Assembly (NCBI RefSeq): GCF_024170005.1
Contig: NZ_JALJXJ010000005.1
Coordinates: 124,001-188,000, forward strand
DNA: 64,000 bases
Direction of reading: 5' to 3'
From: Azospirillum lipoferum
GTDB taxonomy: Bacteria > Pseudomonadota > Alphaproteobacteria > Azospirillales > Azospirillaceae
Below, piece by piece: positions 35,626-45,099 of this stretch (position 1 is its first letter; each line of letters begins with the position of its first letter). Both the position numbers and the translations under genes were made by a program. Under the pieces are notes generated by a model that saw only the letters and a list, made by a program, of their open reading frames with translations, did not search any database and was not told where the DNA came from.

Positions 35626-36600
35626 TCATGACGGTTTCCTGCCGCGGCCACTCCGCGCGACGATCTCGCCGACGATGCCGCGGCGGAAGACCAGGACGCA
35701 GACGACGAAGATGCAGCCGATCACCACCGGCACCGGCAGGCTGGTGGAGGCGAGGTAGCTTTCCAGCGTCACCACAAGGGCAGCACCGATCACCGGCCCG
35801 AACAGCGTGCCCATGCCGCCCAGCAGCGTCATCAGCACCACCTCGCCCGACATCTGCCAGGTCACGTCGGTCAGGCTGGCGAGCTGGAACACCAGCGCCT
35901 TGGTCCCGCCGGCGAGACCGGCCAGCGAAGCCGACAGCACGAAGGCGACCAGCTTGTAGCGGTCGGTGCGGTAACCCAGCGAGACGGCGCGCGGTTCGTT
36001 CTCGCGGATCGCCTTCAGCACCTGCCCGAAGGGCGAATGGACGGTGCGCCAGATCAGGGCGAAGCCGCCGACGAAGATCGCCAGCACGGCGTAGTACATG
36101 GTCAGCGGCTGGTTGAGGTCGAACAGCCCGAACAGGGTGCCGTGCGGCACGCCCTGGATGCCGTCCTCGCCATGGGTGAAGGGAAGCTGCAGCGCCAGGA
36201 AGAACACCATCTGGCTCAGCGCCAGCGTGATCATCGCGAAATAGATGCCCTGCCGGCGGATGGCGATCAGGCCGAAGACCAACCCCATCAGCCCGGCGAC
36301 CGCCGTGGCGGCGATCAGCCCGAACTCCGGCGCCCAGTTCCAGACCTTCACCGTGTGGGCGGCGATGTAGGCGGCACTGCCGAAGAAGGCGGCATGGCCG
36401 AAGCTGAGCAGGCCGGCGAAGCCGATCAGCAGGTTGAAGGCGCAGGCGAACAGCGCGAAGCACAGCACCTTCATCAGGAACACCGGGTACAGCAGGAACG
36501 GCGCCGCCAGCGCCAGCAGCAAGCCGCCGCCCAGCAGCAGCGCCTTGCGCGATCCCGTCCCCATTCCCGTCCGCGGCAGCGCCTGGGTTTGCATGGTCAT
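35626..36600 (-). CDS. livM: Branched-chain amino acid/amide ABC permease
   Basis: This 324-residue inner-membrane subunit has about ten hydrophobic segments and the LivM-type cytoplasmic loop with GVHPHGTLFG-like GVPHGTLFGLFD and RAVSLGYRTDRYKLVAFVLS, the ABC-contact region (EAA-like). Its ATG is 3 bases after the livH stop. It forms the channel with LivH and is powered by LivG and LivF. The C-terminus RRGIVGEIVARSGRGRKPS is basic, as usual. Confidence 0.92.
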   Translation of the reverse strand: MTMQTQALPRTGMGTGSRKALLLGGGLLLALAAPFLLYPVFLMKVLCFALFACAFNLLIGFAGLLSFGHAAFFGSAAYIAAHTVKVWNWAPEFGLIAATAVAGLMGLVFGLIAIRRQGIYFAMITLALSQMVFFLALQLPFTHGEDGIQGVPHGTLFGLFDLNQPLTMYYAVLAIFVGGFALIWRTVHSPFGQVLKAIRENEPRAVSLGYRTDRYKLVAFVLSASLAGLAGGTKALVFQLASLTDVTWQMSGEVVLMTLLGGMGTLFGPVIGAALVVTLESYLASTSLPVPVVIGCIFVVCVLVFRRGIVGEIVARSGRGRKPS

Positions 36601-36603
36601 GGC

Positions 36604-37491
36604 TTATTTCTCCCGTCCGAACAGGCCGGCCGGCTTCACCATCAGCACCACGGCCATGATGACGAACACCACGATGTTGGAGGCCTCGGGATAGAACACC
36701 TTGGTCAGCCCCTCCAGCAGACCCAGGCCGAGGCCGGTAACGATGGCGCCGAGAATCGAGCCCATGCCGCCGATCACCACCACCGCAAACACCACGATGA
36801 TGATGTTGGAGCCCATCAGCGGCGACACCTGGTAGATCGGTGCCGCCAGCACGCCGGCCAGCCCGGCCAGCGCCACGCCGAAGCCGTAGGTCAGCGACAC
36901 CATCACCGGCACGTTGATGCCGAAGGCCTGCACCAGCGTCGGGTTTTCCGTCGCCGCCCGCAGATACGCCCCCAGCTTGGTCCGCTCGATGGCGTACCAG
37001 GTGCCCAGGCACACCAGAAGCGAGGCCACCACCACCCAGCCCCGATAGGTCGGCAGGTACATGAAGCCAAGGTTGGTACCGCCCTTCAGCAGGTCGGGAA
37101 TCGGATAGGGCTGGCCCGACACGCCGTACTGGTGGCGGAAGGCGCCCTCGAAGATCAGCGCCAGCCCGAAGGTCAGCAGCAGCCCGTAGAGATGGTCGAC
37201 CTTGTAGAGCCGGCGCAGCATCGTGCGCTCCAGCACCAGACCGACCAGACCGACCACCAGGGACGCCAGCACCAGCGCCCCCCAATAGCCGACGCCGGCA
37301 TTGGTCAGCAGCAGCCACGCCACGAAGGCGCCAACCATGTACAGGGCGCCATGCGCCATGTTGACGACGTTGAGCATACCGAAGATCACCGCCAGCCCGA
37401 GACTGAGCAGCGCATAGAAGGAGCCGTTGATCAGGCCGAGCAGCAGCTGGCCGAACAGGGCCTGCGGCGGAATGCCGAACAGGTGCGACAT
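36604..37491 (-). CDS. livH: Branched-chain amino acid/amide ABC permease
   Basis: This 295-residue permease has about eight membrane segments. Family features are QLLLGLINGSFYALLSLGLA, NVVNMAHGALYMVGAF, GLVLERTMLRRLY and the final VLMVKPAGLFGREK. It lies 18 bases downstream of livF. With livM it forms the HAAT-type translocation pore. Confidence 0.93.
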   Translation of the reverse strand: MSHLFGIPPQALFGQLLLGLINGSFYALLSLGLAVIFGMLNVVNMAHGALYMVGAFVAWLLLTNAGVGYWGALVLASLVVGLVGLVLERTMLRRLYKVDHLYGLLLTFGLALIFEGAFRHQYGVSGQPYPIPDLLKGGTNLGFMYLPTYRGWVVVASLLVCLGTWYAIERTKLGAYLRAATENPTLVQAFGINVPVMVSLTYGFGVALAGLAGVLAAPIYQVSPLMGSNIIIVVFAVVVIGGMGSILGAIVTGLGLGLLEGLTKVFYPEASNIVVFVIMAVVLMVKPAGLFGREK

Positions 37492-37509
37492 CGGGCGTTC
37501 CTCTCCCGC

Positions 37510-38232
37510 TCACACGCCGAGATAGGTGTGGAGCTTGTCCATGTTGGCGTGGAGCTGGTCGTTGGGGATCATGTCGACCACATGGCCCTCCTCCATCACG
37601 TAATGGCGGTCGGCGATGGTGGCGGCGAAGCGGAAGTTCTGCTCGACCAGCACGATGGTGAAGCCGCGCTGCTTCAGCGCCCGCACCGCCACGCCGATCT
37701 GCTCGATGATGACCGGGGCCAGACCCTCGGTCGGCTCGTCCAGCAGGATCAGATTGGCGCCGGTGCGCAGGATGCGGGCGATCGCCAGCATCTGCTGCTC
37801 ACCGCCCGACAGCCGCGTGCCCTGGGTCGAGCCGCGGCCCTTCAGGTTGGGGAACAGATCGTAGATCTGCGGGACCGTCATCCCGCCGTCCTTGACCACC
37901 GGCGGCAGCGTCAGGTTCTCGTCCACGCTGAGGCTTGAGAAGATGCCGCGCTCCTCCGGCACATAGCCGATGCCGAGGCGGGGGATTTTGTGCTGCGCCA
38001 TGCCGATCAGCTCGGTGCCCTGGAAGCGGATGGAGCCGGTGCGCTTGCCCATGATCCCCATGATGGCGCGCATGGTGGAGGTCTTGCCGGCGCCGTTGCG
38101 GCCCAAGAGCGTCACCACCTCGCCCTGCCGCACCTCCAGGCTGACGCCGTGCAGCACATGGCTTTCGCCGTAGAAGCCGTGCAGGTCGGCGATCTCCAGC
38201 ATCGCGGTCTTGGTCATTGCCCCGTCAGGCAT
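37510..38232 (-). CDS. livF: Branched-chain amino acid/amide ABC ATPase
   Basis: This 240-residue ATPase has Walker A GRNGAGKTS, the signature LSGGEQQMLAIAR and Walker B LILLDEPTEGLAP. ATG 38232 overlaps the livG stop as ATGCCTGA; ATG 38217 is an alternative nearer the usual family start. It pairs with LivG to energise the permeases. Confidence 0.93.
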   Translation of the reverse strand: MPDGAMTKTAMLEIADLHGFYGESHVLHGVSLEVRQGEVVTLLGRNGAGKTSTMRAIMGIMGKRTGSIRFQGTELIGMAQHKIPRLGIGYVPEERGIFSSLSVDENLTLPPVVKDGGMTVPQIYDLFPNLKGRGSTQGTRLSGGEQQMLAIARILRTGANLILLDEPTEGLAPVIIEQIGVAVRALKQRGFTIVLVEQNFRFAATIADRHYVMEEGHVVDMIPNDQLHANMDKLHTYLGV

Positions 38233-38980
38233 GTCCGGTCCCCATATAAGCTTCCATCACCTGCGGGTTCTTGGAGACGACCTCGTAGGGTCCCTCCGCC
38301 AGGATCTCGCCGCGGCGCAGCACGGTGATGGTGTCCGACAGGTGGGCGACGACCGACAAATTATGCTCGACCATCAGCACGGTGCGGTCGGCGGCGACGC
38401 GCTTGATGAGATCCGCGGTGCCTTCGATGTCCTCATGGCCCATGCCGGCCAGCGGCTCGTCGAGCAGCATCACCTCCGGGTCGAGCGCCAGGGTGGTGGC
38501 GATCTCCAGCGCGCGCTTGCGGCCATAGGGCAGCTCGGCGGCCAGATGGTTGGCCCAAGGGGACAGGTTCACCGCCTCGATCAGCTCCAGCGCCCGGTCG
38601 TGCAGGTCGTAGAGCGACGACTCGGACTTCCAGAAATGGAAGCTGGTGCCGAGCGGCCGCTGCAAGGCGACGCGGACATTCTCCAGCACGCTGAGATGCG
38701 GGAAAACGGCCGAGATCTGGAAGGAGCGCACCAGCCCCATCAGCGCGATGTCCGCCGGCTTGGTGCGGGTGATGTCGCGGCCCTTGTAGAGGATCTGGCC
38801 GCGGGTGGGCGTCAGGAACTTGGTCAGCAGGTTGAACACCGTGCTCTTGCCGGCGCCATTCGGGCCGATCAGCGCGTGGATGGTGCCCCGCCTCACTTGC
38901 AGGTTCACATCGCGAACCGCGACGAAGCCGCCGAACTCCTTCGAAAGTCCCCGGGCCTCCAGAATGATGGTGCCATTCAT
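38225..38980 (-). CDS. livG: Branched-chain amino acid/amide ABC ATPase
   Basis: This 251-residue ATPase has Walker A GPNGAGKST, then a helical region with GLVRSFQISAVFPHLSVLEN. Walker B reads VMLLDEPLAGMGHED, and LMVEHNLSVVAHLSDTITVL carries the H-loop. The usual LSGG signature is replaced by AELPYGRKRALEIA, as is normal for this subfamily. ATG 38980 gives MNGTIILEARGLSKEFGG. It starts 119 bases after the binding-protein gene ends. Confidence 0.92.
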   Translation of the reverse strand: MNGTIILEARGLSKEFGGFVAVRDVNLQVRRGTIHALIGPNGAGKSTVFNLLTKFLTPTRGQILYKGRDITRTKPADIALMGLVRSFQISAVFPHLSVLENVRVALQRPLGTSFHFWKSESSLYDLHDRALELIEAVNLSPWANHLAAELPYGRKRALEIATTLALDPEVMLLDEPLAGMGHEDIEGTADLIKRVAADRTVLMVEHNLSVVAHLSDTITVLRRGEILAEGPYEVVSKNPQVMEAYMGTGHA

Positions 38981-39099
38981 GGTCACGTTCTGGCGTCCTT
39001 CTGTTGCTGGCGGTGGGACATGGCAGTTCCGATGGCGGCACTCGATGAACCGTGTCGCGACGGCTGCCCGGTATCCACCGCTGGTGACCGTCGCTCCGC

Positions 39100-40389
39100 T
39101 TATTTCTGGCTGCTTGCGGTGCCGACCAGCGGGCAATCGCTCTGGCTCAGCGGCAGGTAAGCCTCGCTCGCGGGGATCGTCGCGACCACCTTGTAATATT
39201 CCCAGGGGCCCTTCACCTCGGCCGGTTCCTTAACCTGGACGAGGTAGAAATCATGAACGAGCTTGTTGTCCGCACGCAGCCTCGCCCCACGCGCAAAGAA
39301 ATCGTCCACCGGCATCGACCTCATTTTTTCCATGACGGCGTCGGTCGAATCCGTGCCGGCCGCCGCGACGGACTTCAGGTAATGCAGCACGGCGGAATAG
39401 ACCGCCGCCTGGGGAGCTGTCGGCATCCTGCTGCGGACTTGGTAGAACCGCCGACCGAACGCCCTGGTCTCGTCGTTCAGGTCCCAGTACCAGGCGGTGA
39501 CCGTCGTCAGGCCCTTTGCGATCTCCGGCCCCATGCTGTGGACGTCGGTCAGGAACATCAGTTCGGCAACCACCTTCTGCGAGCCCTTGTCCATTCCGAA
39601 CTCGTTCCACTGCTTCATCGCGGCGACGAGCTGGTCGCCGGCATTCGCGAAGGCGATGACCTTTGCCTGCGAGCTGCTTGCCTGCAGGATGAAGGAGCTG
39701 TAGTCGACGGTGCCGAGCGGATGGAAGACCGCACCGGCCGATTTCCCGCCGATCTCGGACAATATCCGCTGGGACTCCGACACCATGTTCCGGCCGAAGG
39801 CGTAGTCGGCTGCCACGAAGAACCAGCTGTCCTGGCCTTCGGAAACGAGCCTGCGGATCGGGGCGGCGACCAGGTTGTAATTGTCGTGGAGCCAGGCGAT
39901 GCCGGTCGGCGAGCATTGCTTGCCGCTGATCTCGGTCGTGCCGACCGCCGAATAGATGACGATCTTGTTCTTGTCCCGGGCGACCGACTGGATCGCCAGG
40001 GCGACGGCGGAGTTCCCGACGTCGGCGATCATGTCGACGCCGTCGACATCGATCCACCGGCGCACGACCTGGGACCCGATGTCGGCCTTGTTCTGATGGT
40101 CGGCCGTGAGAAGCTCGACCTTCAGGTCGGGCTTCAGTTTTTTGAAATCCTCGATCGCCAGCTTGGCGGCGACGACCGAGCCGGGACCCGCCAGGTCGGA
40201 CAATGTTCCCGATTGATCGTTGATGATGCCGATCCTCACCACGCCGTCCGAGATTTCGGCCGCCGAAACGGTCGTCGCCGAAAGAGTCGCCATGATCGCC
40301 ATTGCCGACAGCGCGGCAGCGGCCGTCTTCGAATTCCGGATGGCGGACCGGTACCAGGGCTTGATGGACTGGCTTCGATGATGGTGCAT
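39100..40389 (-). CDS. ABC substrate-binding protein (LivK/amide-binding type)
   Basis: This 429-residue periplasmic receptor has an unusually long basic N-region before the hydrophobic signal (KTAAAALSAMAIMATLSATT, cleavage near VSA-AE). The mature part opens VVRIGIINDQSGTLSDLAGP, typical of type I binding proteins, with VELLTADHQNKADIG and FVAADYAFGRNM. It resembles amide/urea/aromatic-compound receptors more than LivK itself, so the substrate may not be a branched-chain amino acid. It heads the livGFHM-argE cluster. Confidence 0.88.
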   Translation of the reverse strand: MHHHRSQSIKPWYRSAIRNSKTAAAALSAMAIMATLSATTVSAAEISDGVVRIGIINDQSGTLSDLAGPGSVVAAKLAIEDFKKLKPDLKVELLTADHQNKADIGSQVVRRWIDVDGVDMIADVGNSAVALAIQSVARDKNKIVIYSAVGTTEISGKQCSPTGIAWLHDNYNLVAAPIRRLVSEGQDSWFFVAADYAFGRNMVSESQRILSEIGGKSAGAVFHPLGTVDYSSFILQASSSQAKVIAFANAGDQLVAAMKQWNEFGMDKGSQKVVAELMFLTDVHSMGPEIAKGLTTVTAWYWDLNDETRAFGRRFYQVRSRMPTAPQAAVYSAVLHYLKSVAAAGTDSTDAVMEKMRSMPVDDFFARGARLRADNKLVHDFYLVQVKEPAEVKGPWEYYKVVATIPASEAYLPLSQSDCPLVGTASSQK

Positions 40390-40675
40390 GTTTCTCGTCG
40401 TCCCTGCGCTAAGTCGGTCGTTGCGATTGCCGTGACGCGATGGATTCTTCCGCCCGACCACATCCATGCCCCTGCTCTCCTCGCGCGCCGGGTATTCCGA
40501 CGCTCACCGAAAAGACGGCATGGCTCAACCTGGTACTCGGCCCGGTATTCGCCCTTCAAAGGCGAAGAATCCGTGCAAGCTCCCTGTTCTGGCTGCAGCA
40601 CCGCCGCCGACCATCGAGGTTCGGCCGAATGCCTGCCAGATTATGTTGACTTTCTTACTCTGGCCGGGCGTGCAG

Positions 40676-40711
40676 CCGCCCGCCATCCTCCCAAGGGAGG
40701 ATGGCGGGCGG
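40676..40711. terminator. Perfect 17-base-pair hairpin
   Basis: Bases 40676-40692 (CCGCCCGCCATCCTCCC) are the exact reverse complement of 40695-40711 around AA. It lies 30 bases beyond the stop of the GlxA-type gene. No T-run follows on either strand, so it may end or attenuate that transcript, or protect an mRNA end. The remaining bases of 40390-40675 show no gene. Confidence 0.5.
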
Positions 40712-40740
40712 ACCCGTGCCTTGCTCGGCGTCGGGCGCCG

Positions 40741-41700
40741 TCACCGGGTCGGCAGGGGAACCTTGGCATCGCGGGCGGCGCGGCGCAGGGCTTGCGGTGC
40801 TTGGCCGAACTTGCGGATGAAGGCACGGCGCATCCGCTCGGGATCGCCGAAGCCGGTGATCTGGGCCACGCGCTCGATCATCTCGCTGGAGGACTCGATC
40901 CATGCCCGCGCGACTTCGATCCGCAGCTTCTCGATCGCCTTCGATGGGGTCATACCGGTCTCGGCAATGAAGGTGCGGGCGAAATGCCGGGAGCTCATGC
41001 CGACGCGTTCGGCGAGAACCTCCACGGTCAGAGCTTGGTCGAGATGCTCGCGCGCCCAGGACAGCAACGCGTCGAAACGACCGTTCGGAGCCTTCAATTC
41101 GAGAAGCGGCGAGAACTGCGTCTGCCTGCCGCTACGGCGGTGGTAGAGCACGAGCTGGCGTGCGGTGTTCTGCGCGACCGCGTCGCCATGATCCTCGGCG
41201 ACCAGCGCAAGCGCGAGGTCGATCCCGGCGGTGATGCCGGCGGAGGTCCAAACGCCGCCGTCGCAGGTGAATATCTTGTCCGGTTCGAGCTTCACGTCGG
41301 GATAGCGTGCCATGAAGTCCTGCGTGCGGCACCAATGGGTGGTGGCGCGCCGGCCTTCCAGCAGCCCGGCCTCGGCCAGGAGATAGGCGCCCGAACAGAC
41401 GCTGGCGATCCGGACCCCGCGGCTTGCGAGCCGCCGCACAAAGGCGACCGTCGTCTTGCAGGACGCCGCCGCCGTGACCCCCTCCCCTCCGGCGACGATC
41501 AGGGTCGTGACGGGTTTGGCCGACCGCAGCCCATATGCGAACGTCTCGATACCCGAGGAGCTCCGCACCGGCCCCGCCTCCACGGCATACATCCGGATTG
41601 CCGGTGCCTTGCCGGCGAAGCGCCCGGCGATCTCGAACACGGATATGGGTCCCGCGGCGTCCAGCAGCTGAAAGTCCGGATAGATCAGAACTCCGATCAT
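40741..41700 (-). CDS. GlxA-type AraC-family regulator with DJ-1/PfpI domain
   Basis: This 319-residue regulator has an N-terminal class-I amidotransferase-like fold (MIGVLIYPDFQLLDAAGPIS, IASVCSGAYLLAEAGLLEGR) and a C-terminal AraC double helix-turn-helix (LTVEVLAERVGMSSRHFART, MIERVAQITGFGDPERMRRA). Such regulators often control amine, choline or D-amino acid metabolism. It diverges from the isonitrile-hydratase-like gene with a 93-base gap, and lies upstream of the binding-protein gene in the same direction. Either could be a target. Confidence 0.9.
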   Translation of the reverse strand: MIGVLIYPDFQLLDAAGPISVFEIAGRFAGKAPAIRMYAVEAGPVRSSSGIETFAYGLRSAKPVTTLIVAGGEGVTAAASCKTTVAFVRRLASRGVRIASVCSGAYLLAEAGLLEGRRATTHWCRTQDFMARYPDVKLEPDKIFTCDGGVWTSAGITAGIDLALALVAEDHGDAVAQNTARQLVLYHRRSGRQTQFSPLLELKAPNGRFDALLSWAREHLDQALTVEVLAERVGMSSRHFARTFIAETGMTPSKAIEKLRIEVARAWIESSSEMIERVAQITGFGDPERMRRAFIRKFGQAPQALRRAARDAKVPLPTR

Positions 41701-41793
41701 GCGTCCGTCCGAAAAGGAGGGAATTACGCCGTTTCCGACCCGATGCCATCATGGCAGATTTCTTTCGTCAAGCCGAATATTTGGAGCCAAGCG

Positions 41794-42480
41794 ATGGCAA
41801 CACCGTTGCAAATCGGACTAATGGTCTTTCCCCAGGTCACACAACTCGACCTCACGGGTCCGTTGCAGGTCTTTTCCAGTGTGCCGGGCGCCGAAGTCCA
41901 CTTGATCTGGAAAAACATGGAGCCGGTGCCGAGCGATTCCGTCCTTGCGATGACGCCGACCGTGACTTTTGCCGACTGCCCGCAACTTGACGTCATCTGC
42001 GTGCCGGGCGGATATGGCACCGACGGCCTTCTCGGCGACGCCGAGGTGCTCGGCTTCCTTCGCAAGCAGGCGGAAGGCGCCCGGTACATCACCTCGGTCT
42101 GCACCGGATCGCTGGTGCTCGGGGCGGCCGGCCTGTTGAAAGGTTATCGCGCGACCACCCATTGGAGCGCGCTCGAGGCGCTTCCCCTGTTCGGGGCGAC
42201 GCTGTCGCGGGAACGGGTCTGCATCGACCGCAACCGCATCACCGGCGGCGGCGTCACCGCCGGGATCGATTTCGCGCTGACCCTGGTGGCGACCCTCGTC
42301 GACCGTGCGACCGCGGAGATGGTGCAGTTGCGCCTGGAATACAATCCCGCCCCGCCGTTCGACGCGGGCTCGCCGGACACCGCGCCGGCGGAGGTTCTCG
42401 CAGCGATGAGCGAAAGGATCGCACCGTTCCGGGCGCGCCGGATGGACGCGGTCCGGCAGGCCGCCGCGCAGATGTCCTGA
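41794..42480 (+). CDS. Isonitrile hydratase-like DJ-1/PfpI protein
   Basis: This 228-residue protein has the InhA pattern: MVFPQVTQLDLTGPLQVFSS, VICVPGGYGTDGLLGD, the nucleophile elbow SVCTGSLVLGAAGLL with Cys103, and YRATTHW. Characterised relatives hydrate isonitriles to N-formamides. The ATG follows TTGGAG. Its divergent partner at 41700 belongs to the same superfamily with an added DNA-binding domain. The actual substrate here is not known. Confidence 0.85.
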   Translation: MATPLQIGLMVFPQVTQLDLTGPLQVFSSVPGAEVHLIWKNMEPVPSDSVLAMTPTVTFADCPQLDVICVPGGYGTDGLLGDAEVLGFLRKQAEGARYITSVCTGSLVLGAAGLLKGYRATTHWSALEALPLFGATLSRERVCIDRNRITGGGVTAGIDFALTLVATLVDRATAEMVQLRLEYNPAPPFDAGSPDTAPAEVLAAMSERIAPFRARRMDAVRQAAAQMS

Positions 42481-42589
42481 CCCCCGCGCGGCCATCACGC
42501 GGACGGGACCTCTCCGCGGGTCCCCGCCGGTGGAACCGCCACGGCCGCCTCGGAAAACACGATCCCGACCTCTACGAAGCGAGGGCGAA

Positions 42590-43465
42590 ATGCTGTGTCA
42601 TGGAGACACGCAGGGCTGCACCGTTTCCCACCACGGCCTCCTGGCGGCCTGGGCCGAGACGTCGGCGGACCTTGTCGAAGCGATCGAAGATCCGGTGTTC
42701 CCGAGCATCTTCTCCCGCTCCCTCACCACACTGATCTCCTTCGAGGAATGCACCCAGGTCCTTTACGACGGCAACCGGCGGCAGGTTCTGGTCGGCCGCG
42801 ACGGCCAGGACTGCCCGGGGACCGGCTCCGAACACCAGGACGGCGGTAGGGTGCGGCATCCATTCGACCGGATGTACCGCGCCGGCATGAGATCGGGTGT
42901 CTACCTGCTGCGCGACATCGCCCGTCCGGTGCCGCCCGCGGGAGGAACCGGACGGCACGAGAGCTTGTGCGATCCGGCCGGGGAGTTCGGATACCCAGCC
43001 GGAGAATACCAGGCCGACGGGGTGCCGGACGGCAGCGAGGAACTCTGCATCGCCCTGCCGATGTCCGGCGAGGCCTGCACCCTGATGGTGCTGACGCGCA
43101 GGCGCAGCAGACGGGGGTTCACGGACGAAGAGGCCGGACGGGTGAGAACCGTCCTCCCATTCCTGACCTCGGTGTTCCGCCGCCATTGGCATTGTGCCGG
43201 CCTGCCGGCTGACGGCCGGGGCGACACCATCGATCACAGGCTGCTGCAAAGGATCGAGCGGCTGAGTCCGCGCGAGAAGGAGATCGTCGGCCTCCTGATC
43301 GGCGGCCACTCGACGCTGTCGATCAGCCTTCGATTGGATATTTCCGGAACGACGGTGAAGACCCACCGCAAGAACCTGTATTCGAAGCTGGGGGTCGGAA
43401 CGATACACGAGCTGTTCAGTCTTTATGGAAACTCCCTGAAGGAGCGGATGGCGCGCAGCTATTGA
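42590..43465 (+). CDS. LuxR-family transcriptional regulator
   Basis: This 291-residue protein has a C-terminal GerE-type helix-turn-helix (LSPREKEIVGLLIGGHSTLS, ISGTTVKTHRKNLYSKLGV). The N-terminal half of about 200 residues shows no autoinducer-binding signature and may be a GAF-like sensor. ATG 42590 begins MLCHGDTQGC. It precedes the D-aminoacylase cluster in the same direction and is the likely local regulator. Effector unknown. Confidence 0.88.
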   Translation: MLCHGDTQGCTVSHHGLLAAWAETSADLVEAIEDPVFPSIFSRSLTTLISFEECTQVLYDGNRRQVLVGRDGQDCPGTGSEHQDGGRVRHPFDRMYRAGMRSGVYLLRDIARPVPPAGGTGRHESLCDPAGEFGYPAGEYQADGVPDGSEELCIALPMSGEACTLMVLTRRRSRRGFTDEEAGRVRTVLPFLTSVFRRHWHCAGLPADGRGDTIDHRLLQRIERLSPREKEIVGLLIGGHSTLSISLRLDISGTTVKTHRKNLYSKLGVGTIHELFSLYGNSLKERMARSY

Positions 43466-43575
43466 TGCAGGACTTGCGATTTTAAAATATTCGCGCCGTT
43501 CCCGCGATGGACGGTACGCCGCGGGAGCCAGCGGCGTGCCGGCCGCCGGCGCATGGATCGGGGAGTGACGGGACG

Positions 43576-45099
43576 TTGTCAAACAACGCATATGATCTGG
43601 TGATCCGTGGGGGCCGTGTCATCGATCCCGAAAGCGGCCGGGACGAGATCGCCGATGTCGCCATCAGGTCGGGGACCATCGCCGCGGTCGGTGCGATCCC
43701 GGCGGCGTCCGGTGAAAAGGCCCTCGACGCCTCGGGGAAAATCGTCTGCCCCGGCTTTGTGGACATCCATGCGCATGGCCAGTCGGTCGCGGCGGACTGG
43801 ATGCAGGCGTTCGACGGCGTGACCACCGCGCTGGAACTGGAGGTCGGGGTCCTGCCGGTGGCGGTCTGGTACGACCGGCAGCGGGCCGAAGGGCGCGTCC
43901 TGAACCACGGGGTGTCGGTCGGCTGGATCTTCGCGCGCAAGGCCGTCAAGGCCGGCATCGCCCCGGATCCGGAACTGCACCCGATGGAGATGATGGGCCA
44001 GGGCGCCGGCGACGAGGGCGGATGGGCGAGTGCGGTGGCGTCCGCCGGCGAGATCGCGCAAATCCAGGACATCCTGTCGGCCGGCCTGCGCGAGGGCGGC
44101 ATCGGCATCGGCATCCCTCACGGCTATGCACCGGGAGCGGGCGTCAAGGAGATGACGGCGGTCTGCGGGATCGCGGCACAGGCTGGCGTCCCGACCTTCA
44201 CCCACATCCCCTTCATGTCGAACACCGATCCGCAGAGTTCGGAAGAGGCCTATGTCCGGCTGATCGGCTATGCCGCCGCGACCGGCGCCCACATGCATGT
44301 CTGCCACCTGAACTCCACCTCGCTGCACGACATCGGCCGATGCCGTGAGCTGCTTCTGCACGCGCAGGGGATGGGATTGCCGATCACCGTCGAAGCTTAT
44401 CCCTACGGCACCGGCTCGACGGTCGTTTCCGCCGCCTTCTTTGCCGACCCGGAATTCCCGAAGCGGACCGGCTCCGCCTATGGCAGCATCGAGCTGATCC
44501 ACAACCGGCATCAGATGCGCGACCGGGACGACCTGCTCGGCGCCCGGCGGGCCGATCCGGGGGCGCTGGTCGCCTGGCATTTCCTGGATCTGGAGCGGAA
44601 CGACGGCCATCGGGATTTGCTCGACCTGTCCGTCCTGTATCCGGGTGGCGCGATCGCATCCGACGCGATGCCCTGGGTCGAACCGGACGGTTCGCTCTAC
44701 CGCGGTGCGGAATGGCCGCTGCCGCGGCGGCTGTCGTCCCATCCCAGATCCGCCGGCACCTTCAGCAAGTTCCTCGGCGACTACCACCGCAAGCGCGGGA
44801 AGATCGGCCTGAGGGAGGCGATCGGGAAATGCACCCTCATCCCGTCGAAGGTCATCGAAGGATGCCTTCCGCAGATGCGCCGGAAAGCCAGGCTGCAGGA
44901 GGGCTGCGATGCCGACATTGCCGTCTTCGATCCCGAAACCGTCGCCGCGCGCGCCAGCTTCACCGACATGACCGCGCATGCGGCCGGGATGGACGCCGTG
45001 CTGGTGGGAGGAACGCCCGTCATCCTCGACGGGACGCTGGACACGCAAGCGCGGCCGGGCCGCGCGGTGAGAGGCGGGAGGCGGGACGATGAACCATGA
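43576..45099 (+). CDS. N-acyl-D-amino-acid deacylase-like amidohydrolase
   Basis: This 507-residue metal-dependent amidohydrolase has the two-His ligand motif PGFVDIHAHGQS near residue 65, further ligands in TFTHIPFM and HVCHLNSTS, and a C-terminal composite beta-barrel (ADIAVFDPETV). It probably splits N-acyl-D-amino acids. I place the start at TTG 43576 because the family start aligns there (SNNAYDLVIRGGRVIDP) and GGGAG lies upstream; ATG 43507 lacks a ribosome site. It overlaps the CobW gene by 11 bases. The truncated DadA-like gene behind fits a D-amino acid pathway. Confidence 0.85.
   Translation: MSNNAYDLVIRGGRVIDPESGRDEIADVAIRSGTIAAVGAIPAASGEKALDASGKIVCPGFVDIHAHGQSVAADWMQAFDGVTTALELEVGVLPVAVWYDRQRAEGRVLNHGVSVGWIFARKAVKAGIAPDPELHPMEMMGQGAGDEGGWASAVASAGEIAQIQDILSAGLREGGIGIGIPHGYAPGAGVKEMTAVCGIAAQAGVPTFTHIPFMSNTDPQSSEEAYVRLIGYAAATGAHMHVCHLNSTSLHDIGRCRELLLHAQGMGLPITVEAYPYGTGSTVVSAAFFADPEFPKRTGSAYGSIELIHNRHQMRDRDDLLGARRADPGALVAWHFLDLERNDGHRDLLDLSVLYPGGAIASDAMPWVEPDGSLYRGAEWPLPRRLSSHPRSAGTFSKFLGDYHRKRGKIGLREAIGKCTLIPSKVIEGCLPQMRRKARLQEGCDADIAVFDPETVAARASFTDMTAHAAGMDAVLVGGTPVILDGTLDTQARPGRAVRGGRRDDEP

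Noticed and set aside
39253-41793. Long plus-strand open frame in front of the isonitrile-hydratase-like gene
   Set aside because: It is antisense to the binding-protein and GlxA-type genes and shows no domain. Only the part from 41794 is a real gene.
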